Below, piece by piece: positions 53,798-63,078 of a DNA stretch of 64,000 nucleotides. The stretch covers positions 186,001-250,000 of the forward strand of contig NZ_CP156084.1 in the NCBI RefSeq assembly GCF_040687965.1. Reading direction: 5' to 3'. Under the pieces are notes generated by a model. That model was not told the DNA's origin, did not search any database, and saw only the letters and a list, made by a program, of their open reading frames with translations. The stretch is from Methylocystis echinoides (GTDB lineage: Bacteria; Pseudomonadota; Alphaproteobacteria; Rhizobiales; Beijerinckiaceae). A program made the position numbers and the translations under genes. Within the stretch, counting starts at the first letter, position 1. The number at the start of each line of letters is the position of its first letter.

Positions 53798-54115
53798 CGC
53801 AACCCTCCCGGCGCCCCGCCAATCGGCGAAACGCGGGGGAATCGGGATTGTTTCAGGATGCTCGGCCGCGGGCCCGGCGGAAACGAAGGAAATGAATCGT
53901 CCCGCCCGCTCAGTTGCTGATCGGATTGCGAGGCGGCCTCGTGCTTCGCACGCGCGCGGCGCGCGCGGCTGGATAAGGCCTCAGTGAGCGCCGCAAAAAT
54001 GAAAAGCCCCTCCTGCCGAGGAGCCGCCGAAGGCGGCGTCTCGAAGCATGAGGGGCATGAATGCCTGGTTTTTGGCGCGGCGGAGGCGTGAGCGCCCCGG
54101 CCTGCCCGCGGGGCC
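53798..54115. other. Intergenic region between tsf and the SDR gene
   Basis: These 318 bases hold no supported gene. They contain the second copy of the 51-base palindrome (54006-54056) and, next to it, a T-rich stretch on the minus strand. The rest is GC-rich with an Arg/Ala shadow frame. The SDR promoter should lie near 53800-53990. Confidence 0.55.
53994..54056 (-). terminator. 51-base palindrome, copy 2, acting as a terminator of tsf
   Basis: The element at 54006-54056 is the inverted counterpart of that at 5880-5930. Read on the minus strand it folds into a long hairpin and is followed by TTTTCATTTTT. It begins about 60 bases after the tsf stop codon, so it is well placed to end the rpsB-tsf transcript. 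Confidence 0.65.
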
Positions 54116-55042
54116 TTAGCCCTTCGCCGCCGCGGCCACTTCCGCCGCGAAGTCGCTCGTCTGCTTCTCGATGCCCTCGCCGAGCGCGTAGCGGATGAAG
54201 CCCTTGATGGCGATCGGCGCGCCGGCCTTGCCCTCGAGCTCCTTCACCGCCTGCGCGACGGTCTTGCCGTTGTGCTCCGGGTGGTTGGAGACCTGATCGA
54301 GCAGGCAGACTTCCTTGGCGAAGGTCTTCACGCCCGACTCGACGATCTTGGCCAGCACGTTCTCCGGCTTGCCGGCGTTCTTCTCCCGCAGCAGATTGGC
54401 CTCGCGCTCGACCACGGCCGGGTCGAGGCCCGACGCGTCCATCGCCTGCGGATTGGCCGAGGCGACATGCATCGCGATCTCGCGGGCGAGCTTGGCGAGA
54501 ACTTCCTTGTCACCCGTAGACTCCAGCGCGACGATGACGGCGATCTTCCCCTGGCCGTCGACGACCTGGCCGTGCACATAGCGGCCGACGACGCCGTCGC
54601 CGACCGTGAGCGCGGCTGCGCGGCGCAGCGTGAGATTCTCGCCAATGGTGGCGACGGCGCTGGTGACGTTCTCGGCGACCGTGCCGCCGCCCGGATAGGC
54701 CTGCGCGCCGAGGTCCGCGGCGTCAGCCTTGCCGCTCTTCAGCGCGACTTCGGCGATGTTCTTAACGAGCGTCTGGAAGTCGGCGTTGCGCGACACGAAG
54801 TCGGTCTCGGAGTTCACCTCGACGACGACGCCGGTCTTGTCCCCGGTCAGCGCGGCGACCAGGCCTTCGGCGGCGACGCGATCGGCCTTCTTGGCGGCCT
54901 TGGAGAGACCCTTCTTGCGCAGCCAGTCGACCGCAGCCTCGAATTCGCCTTCGGTCGCGGTGAGCGCGGCCTTGCAATCCATCATGCCGGCGCCAGTGCT
55001 CTCGCGCAGTTCCTTGACGAGGGCGGCGGTGATCGTGGCCAT
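54116..55042 (-). CDS. tsf: Elongation factor Ts
   Basis: This 308-residue protein is the nucleotide exchange factor for EF-Tu. [21 protein letters not shown] at the start (with the TGAGMMDCK core), [17 protein letters not shown], and ALVGRYVH-like [10 protein letters not shown] are diagnostic. The coiled-coil part and C-terminal helix are complete. It is downstream of rpsB but separated by two hairpins within 133 bases. Confidence 0.97.
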   Translation of the reverse strand: MATITAALVKELRESTGAGMMDCKAALTATEGEFEAAVDWLRKKGLSKAAKKADRVAAEGLVAALTGDKTGVVVEVNSETDFVSRNADFQTLVKNIAEVALKSGKADAADLGAQAYPGGGTVAENVTSAVATIGENLTLRRAAALTVGDGVVGRYVHGQVVDGQGKIAVIVALESTGDKEVLAKLAREIAMHVASANPQAMDASGLDPAVVEREANLLREKNAGKPENVLAKIVESGVKTFAKEVCLLDQVSNHPEHNGKTVAQAVKELEGKAGAPIAIKGFIRYALGEGIEKQTSDFAAEVAAAAKG

Positions 55043-55116
55043 GGTTGAAATCCTTCTGTTTCGCCGGTTGGAAGCATGCGGGCGGCTTCCCGGCTCTCTG
55101 GGGCGTTTATTGCGAC

Positions 55117-55146
55117 GGGCGCCGGCTCAGGAAAGAGCCGGCGCCC
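55117..55146. promoter_or_regulatory. 12-base-pair hairpin in the rpsB-tsf gap
   Basis: GGGCGCCGGCTC (55117-55128) and its exact complement (55135-55146) enclose a 6-base loop. There is no T run after it on the minus strand. It could slow decay or modulate read-through between rpsB and tsf. Confidence 0.55.
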
Positions 55147-55157
55147 GGGGTAAAGCC

Positions 55158-55175
55158 AAAAAATGACGGTCCGCG

Positions 55176-55185
<10 letters not shown>
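55158..55185 (-). terminator. Terminator-like hairpin holding the rpsB stop codon in its loop
   Basis: On the minus strand GTCCGCG and CGCGGAC pair around the 3-base loop TAA, which is the rpsB stop codon, and are followed by CGTCATTTTTT. This has the form of a short intrinsic terminator that ribosomes finishing rpsB would cover. Confidence 0.55.
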
Positions 55186-56195
<1,010 letters not shown>

Positions 56196-56535
56196 GTTTT
56201 TTCTCCGGTTGAGCCTCGGCGAAAGCTTGGACGGGCCGGAAATCCGACCACCGGAAACGACGTCTTGGATCAGACGCCGTGAGACTTTCGCCTGTGGGAT
56301 GCGCGCGCTTATAGGCGAAGCGCAGCCAAGGAGCAATAGCCTCGTCGCGCCGGTTGCGCGCCGACCCCCGCGCGCGCCCGAGCAGCCCGCCGGGAAAGGA
56401 CCCGTGAGGGCGAAAACTTTAAATTTTGCGACGCAAAAATTATTTCCTCCGCGACCTGTTGTCGCAGTCTAATGCCATGAACTTATTGGCTTATATGGCA
56501 ATTTTGAACCCTTAAAAACCGGTTTTACAGGCGCA
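56196..56535. other. Divergent region between rpsB and the small membrane protein gene
   Basis: No gene is supported. It should hold the rpsB promoter and leader (minus) and upstream sequences of the small plus-strand gene. The part from 56410 to 56530 is clearly AT-rich against the background, as expected for strong promoters. No S2-binding leader structure was recognised by eye. Confidence 0.45.
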
Positions 56536-56564
56536 TTGCCAAGCGTTTTGAATCGAGCTAGGGT
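56536..56564 (+). promoter_or_regulatory. Putative sigma-70 promoter of the small membrane protein gene
   Basis: TTGCCA (56536-56541) and TAGGGT (56559-56564) are spaced by 17 bases, about 50 bases before the start codon. The -35 box fits the alphaproteobacterial TTG-type hexamer; the -10 box is weak. Confidence 0.35.
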
Positions 56565-56614
56565 TACCTCGATGCGGCAAGCATTCTGGTAAAAAAACAA
56601 CAGGGGGAAAACGC

Positions 56615-56797
56615 ATGGCCGTCAACGTTCACAACTCCGGCGACATTGGCAAGATGCTGATCTGGGTTGCCGCTTTCGTCGGCTTCGTCATCGTCGCTCT
56701 CACGTGGGTTCCGGACTGGATCTCCCCCGAGGGCACCAACGGTACGGGCAACGGCACCGATCCGGGCGTCGGCCGCACCGTTCGCATGGTTCAGTAA
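56615..56797 (+). CDS. Small single-pass membrane protein of unknown function
   Basis: This 60-residue protein starts MAVNVHNSGDIGKML, has one hydrophobic helix at about residues 13-33, then PDWISPEGTNGTGNGTDPG and a short basic end. The ribosome site CAGGGGGAAAACGC is strong. A promoter-like pair lies before it and a good terminator after it, so it looks like a separate, well expressed transcript. I do not recognise the family. The Gly/Asn/Thr tail after the helix is probably periplasmic and flexible. Confidence 0.7.
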   Translation: MAVNVHNSGDIGKMLIWVAAFVGFVIVALTWVPDWISPEGTNGTGNGTDPGVGRTVRMVQ

Positions 56798-56887
56798 TCA
56801 TACCCCTGCCATGGACTTGCCGGGGGCTTCGCTCCCGGTCTCGTCTTTGCAGGGTCGGCCATATTCTATGTGGTCGAGCAAATGGGA

Positions 56888-56928
56888 GCCGACGGTCTCG
56901 ACAAGCTCGAGCGTCGGCCTCCTTTTTT
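56888..56928 (+). terminator. Intrinsic terminator after the small membrane protein gene
   Basis: GCCGACG and CGTCGGC form the base, CTCGA and TCGAG the upper stem with loop CAAGC, and CCTCCTTTTTT follows (56919-56928). A smaller hairpin near 56819-56837 precedes it. Confidence 0.8.
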
Positions 56929-56963
56929 GAGCGGCGCGACGCCATGCGCACGCGCCTGTCGGA

Positions 56964-57578
56964 CTAAAACTCGATCCCCGCCTGCGCCTTCACGCCCGCC
57001 GAGAAATGATGTTTCACCAGCGTCATTTCTGTCACCAGGTCGGCGGCCGCGATCAGTTCCGGCTTGGCGTTTCTTCCTGTGACGACGACATGAAGGTCGG
57101 CGCGTCGCGACCCGAGTCGGGAGAGAACCTCTTCGAGCGGGAGATGGTCGTAGCGCAGCGAAATATTCAGCTCGTCGAGCACCAGCAGGCGGACGTCGGG
57201 GTCATCCATCAATTCGCAGGCCTTGTCCCAGGCGCGGCGCGCGGCCGCTTCGTCGCGAGCGCGGTCCTGCGTCTCCCAGGTGAAGCCCTCGCCCAGCGTA
57301 TGCCAGGACACCGGGCCGAGCTTTTCGAGCATCTCGCGCTCGCCGCTGCGCCACTGGCCCTTGCCGAACTGCACGACGCCCACTTTCCAGCCGTGGCCAA
57401 GCGCCCGTAAGGCAAGACCAAAGGCCGCAGTCGATTTTCCCTTGCCCGGTCCGGTGTGGACCATGAGCAGGCCCTGTTGCGCGATGGTCTTGCCGGCGAC
57501 CTCGGCGTCCTGCACGGCCTTGCGCTTTTCCATCTTGGCGCGGTGGCGGCGCGCGGCGTCGTTTTCCTCTTCCGTCAA
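56964..57578 (-). CDS. cobO: Cob(I)yrinic acid a,c-diamide adenosyltransferase
   Basis: This 204-residue CobA/CobO-type enzyme adds the adenosyl group to the corrin cobalt. The P-loop MVHTGPGKGKSTAAFG lies near residue 39, followed by VVQFGKGQW, LLVLDELNISLRYDHL and VVVTGRNAKPELI, all typical. The start seems to be TTG at 57578, six bases after GGAG. It is divergent from the riboswitch-led cobalamin operon. Confidence 0.94.
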   Translation of the reverse strand: MTEEENDAARRHRAKMEKRKAVQDAEVAGKTIAQQGLLMVHTGPGKGKSTAAFGLALRALGHGWKVGVVQFGKGQWRSGEREMLEKLGPVSWHTLGEGFTWETQDRARDEAAARRAWDKACELMDDPDVRLLVLDELNISLRYDHLPLEEVLSRLGSRRADLHVVVTGRNAKPELIAAADLVTEMTLVKHHFSAGVKAQAGIEF

Positions 57579-57619
57579 GCCGGACTCCTCATTTGACGTC
57601 TACAGAACCAACGCATATG

Positions 57620-57811
57620 ACTGGTCGCGACGGTCCTTCGCAAGAAGGCGAACAGGGAACGCGGTGCGGGCACGCCCCAAAACCGCGGCTGCCCCCGCAA
57701 CTGTAACCGGGAAGGCTGCGCCATCGGCCACTGAGCGAAAGGCTTGGGAAGGCGGCGCGGATGATGCACCGGAAGCCAGGAGACCTGCCGTCGCGGCGAT
57801 GCTTCATCGCC
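57620..57811 (+). ncRNA. Cobalamin riboswitch
   Basis: The region contains the conserved series of the B12 aptamer in order: CAGGGAACGCGGTG, GCTGCCCCCGCAACTGTAA, GCCACTG, GGGAAGGC and the B12 box AGCCAGGAGACCTGCC (57774-57789). A short GGCGATG/CATCGCC hairpin (57795-57811) follows and may belong to the expression platform. It precedes cbtB and should shut off the cobalt-uptake and cobalamin operon when adenosylcobalamin is plentiful. Confidence 0.93.
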
Positions 57812-57855
57812 TGTCGCAACATTTCGCCGCCGGTGGGGCGGCAGGGAGACGTCGC

Positions 57856-58038
57856 ATGACGACCAACACCGCCGCCGTCCGCTCGCTTGCAACCTCGCGC
57901 GCGGAAGTTCTCAAAGCCGCCTTCGTCGCCTTTGTGCTTGGCGTCGGCCTCGTCTACGGCGCCGGCTTCGCCAATTCCCAGAGCGTTCACGACGCGGCGC
58001 ATGATTCGCGCCACGCGCTCTCTTTCCCGTGTCACTGA
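57856..58038 (+). CDS. cbtB: Cobalt transporter subunit CbtB
   Basis: This 60-residue protein has one membrane helix (about residues 18-38) and ends SQSVHDAAHDSRHALSFPCH, the histidine-rich C-terminus typical of CbtB, likely metal binding. CbtB works with CbtA in B12-regulated cobalt uptake. It is the first gene after the riboswitch; GGGAG at 57844-57848 serves as its ribosome site. Confidence 0.9.
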   Translation: MTTNTAAVRSLATSRAEVLKAAFVAFVLGVGLVYGAGFANSQSVHDAAHDSRHALSFPCH

Positions 58039-58057
58039 TCGCCGCGCCACGCGACCC

Positions 58058-58726
58058 GTGATCGCGCGCCTTCTGGCGGCCGGCCTCGTCGCCGGCGTTG
58101 TTGCGGGACTCGCTGTCGCGGCCCTGCAGCATGTCACCACCACTCCCCTCATCCTCGCCGCCGAGGTCTATGAGGCGGCGCAGCATGCGCGTGACGCCGC
58201 CGAACAGTCGGCGCCCGCTTTCGAGGGCCTGCGGCGCACCGCGGCGACGAGCGTTGCAACCGTCGCCGTCTGCATCGGCTATGCGCTGATCCTGCTCGCC
58301 GGCATGCTGGCGTCGGGCGATGCGATCGGCCCGCGCCGCGCCGCGCTGTGGGGCGCCTGCGCTTTCGCGGCCACTGGCCTCGCCACCAGCCTCGGCCTCG
58401 CGCCGCAGCTTCCCGGCGCGGCGGAGACCGATCTTGTGGGCCGTCAGCTTTGGTGGTTCGCCACGGCCGTTTCGACGGCGTCGGGCCTTTATGCGCTTTT
58501 ACGGGGAGACTCCGTCGTCGCCCGAGCGCTCGGCGTCGCGATGCTCGTCGCCCCGCATTTTTTCTGGCCGACGCCGGCGGCGCCCGAAAGCACGGTTCCG
58601 GCTGAACTCGCCGCGCGTTTCGCCGCCGCGTCGCTCGCAGTGCAGGCGACATGCTGGGTGCTCGCCGGCGCGCTCGCCGGCCTCGTCTGGCGGCTCTCGT
58701 CACGCGATGAAACGGAGGCGGCATGA
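58058..58726 (+). CDS. cbtA: Cobalt transporter subunit CbtA
   Basis: This 222-residue membrane protein has about five or six helices, beginning IARLLAAGLVAGVVAGL and QHVTTTPLILAAEVYE, the CbtA signature region. LAPQLPG and APHFFWPTP recur in the family. The start is taken as GTG at 58058, because the frame upstream overlaps cbtB and is arginine-rich. Its stop overlaps the cobW start (ATGA). Confidence 0.88.
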   Translation: MIARLLAAGLVAGVVAGLAVAALQHVTTTPLILAAEVYEAAQHARDAAEQSAPAFEGLRRTAATSVATVAVCIGYALILLAGMLASGDAIGPRRAALWGACAFAATGLATSLGLAPQLPGAAETDLVGRQLWWFATAVSTASGLYALLRGDSVVARALGVAMLVAPHFFWPTPAAPESTVPAELAARFAAASLAVQATCWVLAGALAGLVWRLSSRDETEAA

Positions 58727-59757
58727 GCGCGCAGAAAATCCCAGCGACCATCGTCACCGGCTTTCTGGGCGCCGGCAAGACCACGCTGATCCGTCACGTG
58801 CTGGAGAACGCCCGCGACCGTCGTCTCGCCCTCGTCATCAATGAATTCGGCGACGTCGGCGTCGACGGCGACATTCTGCGCGCCTGCGGCGTCGAGAATT
58901 GCCCCGACGAAAATATCGTCGAACTCGCCAATGGCTGCCTGTGCTGCACGGTGGCGGACGATTTCGTGCCGGCCATCGAAGCGATGCTCGCGCATGAAAA
59001 GCGGCCCGATCACATTATCATCGAGACGTCCGGCCTCGCTTTGCCCAAGCCGCTGGTAAAGGCCTTCGAGTGGCCGGCGATCCGCTCGAGGCTGACCGTC
59101 GACGGCGTGATCGCCGTCATTGACGGCAAGGCGGTGGCGGAAGGCCGCTTCGCCGACGATCTTGACGCGATCGCCGAGGAACGCGCCGCGATCGAGACGA
59201 TCGACCACGACAATCCGCTCGAAGAGGTGTTCGAGGATCAGCTTGCCTGCGCCGATCTCGTCATCCTCAACAAGACCGATCTGCTCGACGAAGATGAAGC
59301 GCGCGAGGTGGCCGCGCGTCTCACGTCGGGCGCGCGCGCGGCGGTGAAACTCGTGCGCGCGCATGAAGGCAGGGTCGATCCGCTCGTGCTGCTCGGACTT
59401 GCTGCGGCGGCGGAAAATGATCTCGACAATCGCCCCTCGCATCACGACGCCGAGCCCGATCACGATCACGACGACTTCGACAGCTTCGTCGTGAGCCTGC
59501 CCGCCGCGTCCGACGCGGCTGCGCTTGTTGCGAAACTCGCAGACGTCGCGCGCGCCCACGACGTGCTGCGCATCAAGGGCTTTGTCGAGGTCGCCGGCAA
59601 GCCGATGCGGCTGCTCGTGCAGGGCGTCGGCGCGCGCATCCAGCACCATTTCGATCGCGCCTGGAATCCGGGCGAAGAGCGCGCGAGCCGGCTCGTCGTG
59701 ATCGGCCAGAAGGGTCTCGATCGCGACGCCATCGCCGCCGCGCTGGCCCAGCCGTGA
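58723..59757 (+). CDS. cobW: Cobalamin biosynthesis GTPase CobW
   Basis: This 344-residue G3E GTPase has the Walker A TGFLGAGKTTLI at residues 12-23, the metal-binding CLCC in NGCLCCTV near residue 72, ETSGLALPKPLV, NKTDLL, and a His/Asp-rich linker (HHDAEPDHDHDD) before the C-terminal CobW domain. It probably hands cobalt to the chelatase complex whose large subunit, CobN, is encoded next. Overlaps cbtA by 4 bases. Confidence 0.96.
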   Translation: MSAQKIPATIVTGFLGAGKTTLIRHVLENARDRRLALVINEFGDVGVDGDILRACGVENCPDENIVELANGCLCCTVADDFVPAIEAMLAHEKRPDHIIIETSGLALPKPLVKAFEWPAIRSRLTVDGVIAVIDGKAVAEGRFADDLDAIAEERAAIETIDHDNPLEEVFEDQLACADLVILNKTDLLDEDEAREVAARLTSGARAAVKLVRAHEGRVDPLVLLGLAAAAENDLDNRPSHHDAEPDHDHDDFDSFVVSLPAASDAAALVAKLADVARAHDVLRIKGFVEVAGKPMRLLVQGVGARIQHHFDRAWNPGEERASRLVVIGQKGLDRDAIAAALAQP

Positions 59758-59763
59758 CGCGCC

Positions 59764-62700
59764 ATGCATCTCCTTCCGCGCGATCTTCATAGCCTCGACG
59801 ACGCCGGCGCGGCGACGGATCTCAAGCAAACGCCGGGCGACATTGTCTTTCTGTCTTTCTCCGACTCGGAGCTGCGCCTCGTCGCCCGCCTGCATGACGA
59901 GGCGCGCGAGAGGCTTGCGAGCCTGCGCTGCGCCCAGCTCGCGCAGCTGACGCATCCCTATTCCGTCGATCTCTATCTCGACTCCGTCGCGCGCCATGCG
60001 AAGCTCATCGTCGTGCGGCTCTTGGGCGGCAAGGATTATTGGGCCTATGGCGTCGAGCAGGTCGCGGCGCTCGCCCGCGCCCATGACGTGGCGCTCGCAG
60101 TCGTGCCGGGCGATACGGTCGCCGACATGCGGCTTGCGCAGGCGTCGACGCTCGACGCGGCGGCGCTGCATCGCATCTGGCGCTTTTTCCAGGAGGGGGG
60201 GCGAGACAATCTGCGTTCGTTCCTCGCCTACGCGTCGACCCTCGCGGGGCGTCCGGCCGCCTGGCGTGAAAGCGCGCCTGTATCCAGCGCGGGCCGCTTC
60301 GACGCCGCCTGTTTCAGCGCCGCGGGCGATGCGCCGCGCGCGACGATCGTGTTCTACCGTTCGCTCTATCTCGCGGACGATGTCGCGCCCATCGAGGCGC
60401 TGGCCGAGGCTTTAGGCGCCCGCGGCTTTGCCGTCGACGCGCTTTATGTGGCGAGCCTCAAGGAAAGCGAAAGCGAGGCTTTCGTCGCGCAATCGCTCGA
60501 TCGTTTTGCGCCCGACGTTATTGTCAACGCCACCGCCTTCTCCGCGCGGCGTGACGGCGGTTGCGTGCTCGATCGCGCCGACGCGCCGGTCTTGCAGGTC
60601 GCTTTGGCGACCTCGACGCGCGCCGCCTGGGCGGCCTCCGCGCGTGGCGCCAATGGCGCCGATCTCGCGATGAACGTCGTCTTGCCGGAAGTCGACGGCC
60701 GCATCTTCACGCGCGCCATCTCCTTCAAGGAGACCGCCGCGCGCGGCGCCGCCGAGCTCGCCGAACCGCGCCACGCGCCGGAGCTTTCGCGCATCGCTTT
60801 CGTCGCCGATCTCACGGCGAATTTGGCGCGCCTGCGCCGCAAGCCGAACGGCGAGAAAAGCATCGCGCTGATCCTTTCGGATTACCCCGCGCGCCGTGGA
60901 CGAGGCGGCTATGCGATCGGATTGGACGCCGAGGCGAGCGTTGCGGAGATTGTCGAGGCGCTGAAGGAAGCGGGTTACTCGGTCGGCCCTCCCCTCCACC
61001 AAGCAAACGAGGCCGCTCACCTTTCTCCCGCTCGACTCATTCGCGCGCTGGAGGAAGGCGCGGAAAGCGTCGACTTTGCGCTCGTCGATTACACGCGCCT
61101 GCTCACGGCCCTCCCCGATAATTTTGTTGCCGGCGTCAATGAAACATGGGGCGCGCCGCAAGACGATCCGGCTATTGAAGACGGCGCCTTTCGCTTCTCC
61201 TGCCTTACAGCCGGCAATCTCGTCGTCGCCCTGCAGCCGGACCGCGGCGCGCGCGCGGAGCGATACGAAACCTATCATGACATGCAGCGCCCGCCGCGCC
61301 ATGCCTATGTCGCCTTCTATCTCTGGCTGCGTCATGTTCGTCGGATGGACGCGCTCATTCATCTCGGCGCGCATGGCACGCTGGAGTGGCTGCCCGGCAA
61401 ATCGGTGATGTTGTCGCCGGACTGCGCGCCCGAGGTCGTCTTGGGGCCGACGCCGCTCATCTACCCCTTTATCGTCAACGACCCGGGCGAAGCCGCGCAA
61501 GCGAAGCGACGGACGAGCGCCGTCGTCATCGGCCATCTGACGCCGCCGCTCGTGCAAGCCGAAGTCTACGACAAGGCGCAACGAATAGAGACGCTGCTCG
61601 ACGAATATGCGGCGGCTGCGTCGCTCGATCCGCGGCGCGCCAGGCTGATCGCGGAGGCCATCGTCGACGAAGCCGAGCGCAGCGGACTCGCGCAAGAATG
61701 CGGCGCGACGCGCGAGACCGACCTTGCGGAGACGCTGGCGCGTCTCGACGCCTGGATGTGCGACCTCAAGGAGCTGCGCATCGGCGACGGGCTGCATGTC
61801 TTCGGGCGCGCCCACGCCGACCCGGCGCGCAACGCCTGCGCCGCATCGGAGCGCCGTGCGCTGATCGCCGCGCTCGCGGGCCGTTTCGTGGAGCCCGGAC
61901 CCGCCGGCGCGCCCTCGCGCGGCCGCGCCGACGTGATGCCCACGGGCCGCAATCTCTATTGCATCGACCCCCGCCATGCGCCGACGCAGACGGCCTATGA
62001 CATCGGCCGCCGCGCCGCTCGGGAAATCATGACGAACCATGCGCAGACTCATGGCGAGTTCCCGCGCGCGATCATGCTCGATCTCTGGGGCAGCGCCGCC
62101 ATTCGCACGGGTGGCGAGGATTTCGCGCAGGCGCTGGCGCTGATGGGCGTCGCGCCGCGCTGGGACGACGCCAGCGCGCGCGTCATCGGTTTCGAAATCC
62201 TGCCGCAGGCCAAGCTCGACTTTCCGCGCGTCGACGTGACCCTGCATGTCTCCGGCCTGTTCCGCGACATGTTTCCCGGGCTCATCGCGCTCTTCGACGA
62301 CGCCGTGCGCGCCGTCGCCGCGCTGGACGAAGACGCAGACTTCAATCCGTTGAAAGAAGCATCCGACCTTGCCCGCATTTTCGGCGCGGCGCAGGGAAGC
62401 TACGGGCTCGGCGTGAGCGACAAGGTCGTGCGCGGCGAATGGGGCTCGCGCGACGATCTCGCGCAGGCCTTTCTTTCCGCTGGCGGCCACGCGCTCGACC
62501 GCAACGGCGAAAGCGCGCCGGCGCGCGACGCCTTCAGCGCGCAGGTGGCGCGCGCCGACGCGCATGTGCATGTGCAGGATATGGCCGAAGTCGACGTGCT
62601 GACCGGCCCCGCCTTCGTCGACTATGAAGGCGGCTTCGCCGCGGCGAACAAAATGCTCGGCGGCGACGCCGCTCTGGTGCATCTCGACGCGACGCGACCC

Positions 62701-63078
62701 GACGCCTTGCGCGCAAGGCCGCTCAAGGACGAGGTCGCGCGCGTGCTGCGCATGCGGCTTGCGAACCCACGCTGGCTCGACGGCCAGATGCGTCACGGCC
62801 ATCGCGGCGGCGCTGAGATCGCCGAGGCGATTGACAATCTTTACGCCTTCGCGGCGACGAGCGGGCTTGTCAGCGACGCGCAATTCGAGCTCGCATTCTC
62901 AGCCACGCTCGGCGACGAAAACGTGCGCGATTTTCTTGGCCGAGAGAACCCGCGCGCGCTGGAGGCGATCGCGCGCGTATTCAGCGACGCGCTGGCGCGT
63001 CAACTTTGGCGCACGCGCCGCAACAGCGTGCAGGATGTGCTGGCCGATATCGGAGGCGCCGATGTCGGGCGCGCCTGA
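59764..63078 (+). CDS. cobN: Cobaltochelatase subunit CobN
   Basis: This 1104-residue subunit of the aerobic ATP-dependent cobaltochelatase inserts cobalt into hydrogenobyrinate a,c-diamide. Characteristic blocks are ILSDYPARRGRGGYAIGLD near residue 370, HLGAHGTLEWLPGKSV near 535, RNLYCIDPRHAPT near 730 and VTLHVSGLFRDMFP near 825. It is somewhat shorter than the roughly 1270-residue Pseudomonas denitrificans protein. It begins 7 bases after cobW; its end overlaps cobG by 17 bases. Confidence 0.96.
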   Translation: MHLLPRDLHSLDDAGAATDLKQTPGDIVFLSFSDSELRLVARLHDEARERLASLRCAQLAQLTHPYSVDLYLDSVARHAKLIVVRLLGGKDYWAYGVEQVAALARAHDVALAVVPGDTVADMRLAQASTLDAAALHRIWRFFQEGGRDNLRSFLAYASTLAGRPAAWRESAPVSSAGRFDAACFSAAGDAPRATIVFYRSLYLADDVAPIEALAEALGARGFAVDALYVASLKESESEAFVAQSLDRFAPDVIVNATAFSARRDGGCVLDRADAPVLQVALATSTRAAWAASARGANGADLAMNVVLPEVDGRIFTRAISFKETAARGAAELAEPRHAPELSRIAFVADLTANLARLRRKPNGEKSIALILSDYPARRGRGGYAIGLDAEASVAEIVEALKEAGYSVGPPLHQANEAAHLSPARLIRALEEGAESVDFALVDYTRLLTALPDNFVAGVNETWGAPQDDPAIEDGAFRFSCLTAGNLVVALQPDRGARAERYETYHDMQRPPRHAYVAFYLWLRHVRRMDALIHLGAHGTLEWLPGKSVMLSPDCAPEVVLGPTPLIYPFIVNDPGEAAQAKRRTSAVVIGHLTPPLVQAEVYDKAQRIETLLDEYAAAASLDPRRARLIAEAIVDEAERSGLAQECGATRETDLAETLARLDAWMCDLKELRIGDGLHVFGRAHADPARNACAASERRALIAALAGRFVEPGPAGAPSRGRADVMPTGRNLYCIDPRHAPTQTAYDIGRRAAREIMTNHAQTHGEFPRAIMLDLWGSAAIRTGGEDFAQALALMGVAPRWDDASARVIGFEILPQAKLDFPRVDVTLHVSGLFRDMFPGLIALFDDAVRAVAALDEDADFNPLKEASDLARIFGAAQGSYGLGVSDKVVRGEWGSRDDLAQAFLSAGGHALDRNGESAPARDAFSAQVARADAHVHVQDMAEVDVLTGPAFVDYEGGFAAANKMLGGDAALVHLDATRPDALRARPLKDEVARVLRMRLANPRWLDGQMRHGHRGGAEIAEAIDNLYAFAATSGLVSDAQFELAFSATLGDENVRDFLGRENPRALEAIARVFSDALARQLWRTRRNSVQDVLADIGGADVGRA

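Noticed and set aside
60412-62883. 823-codon open frame on the minus strand opposite cobN
   Set aside because: Shadow of cobN; composition is Arg/Ala/Val/Asp-rich with no recognisable motif.
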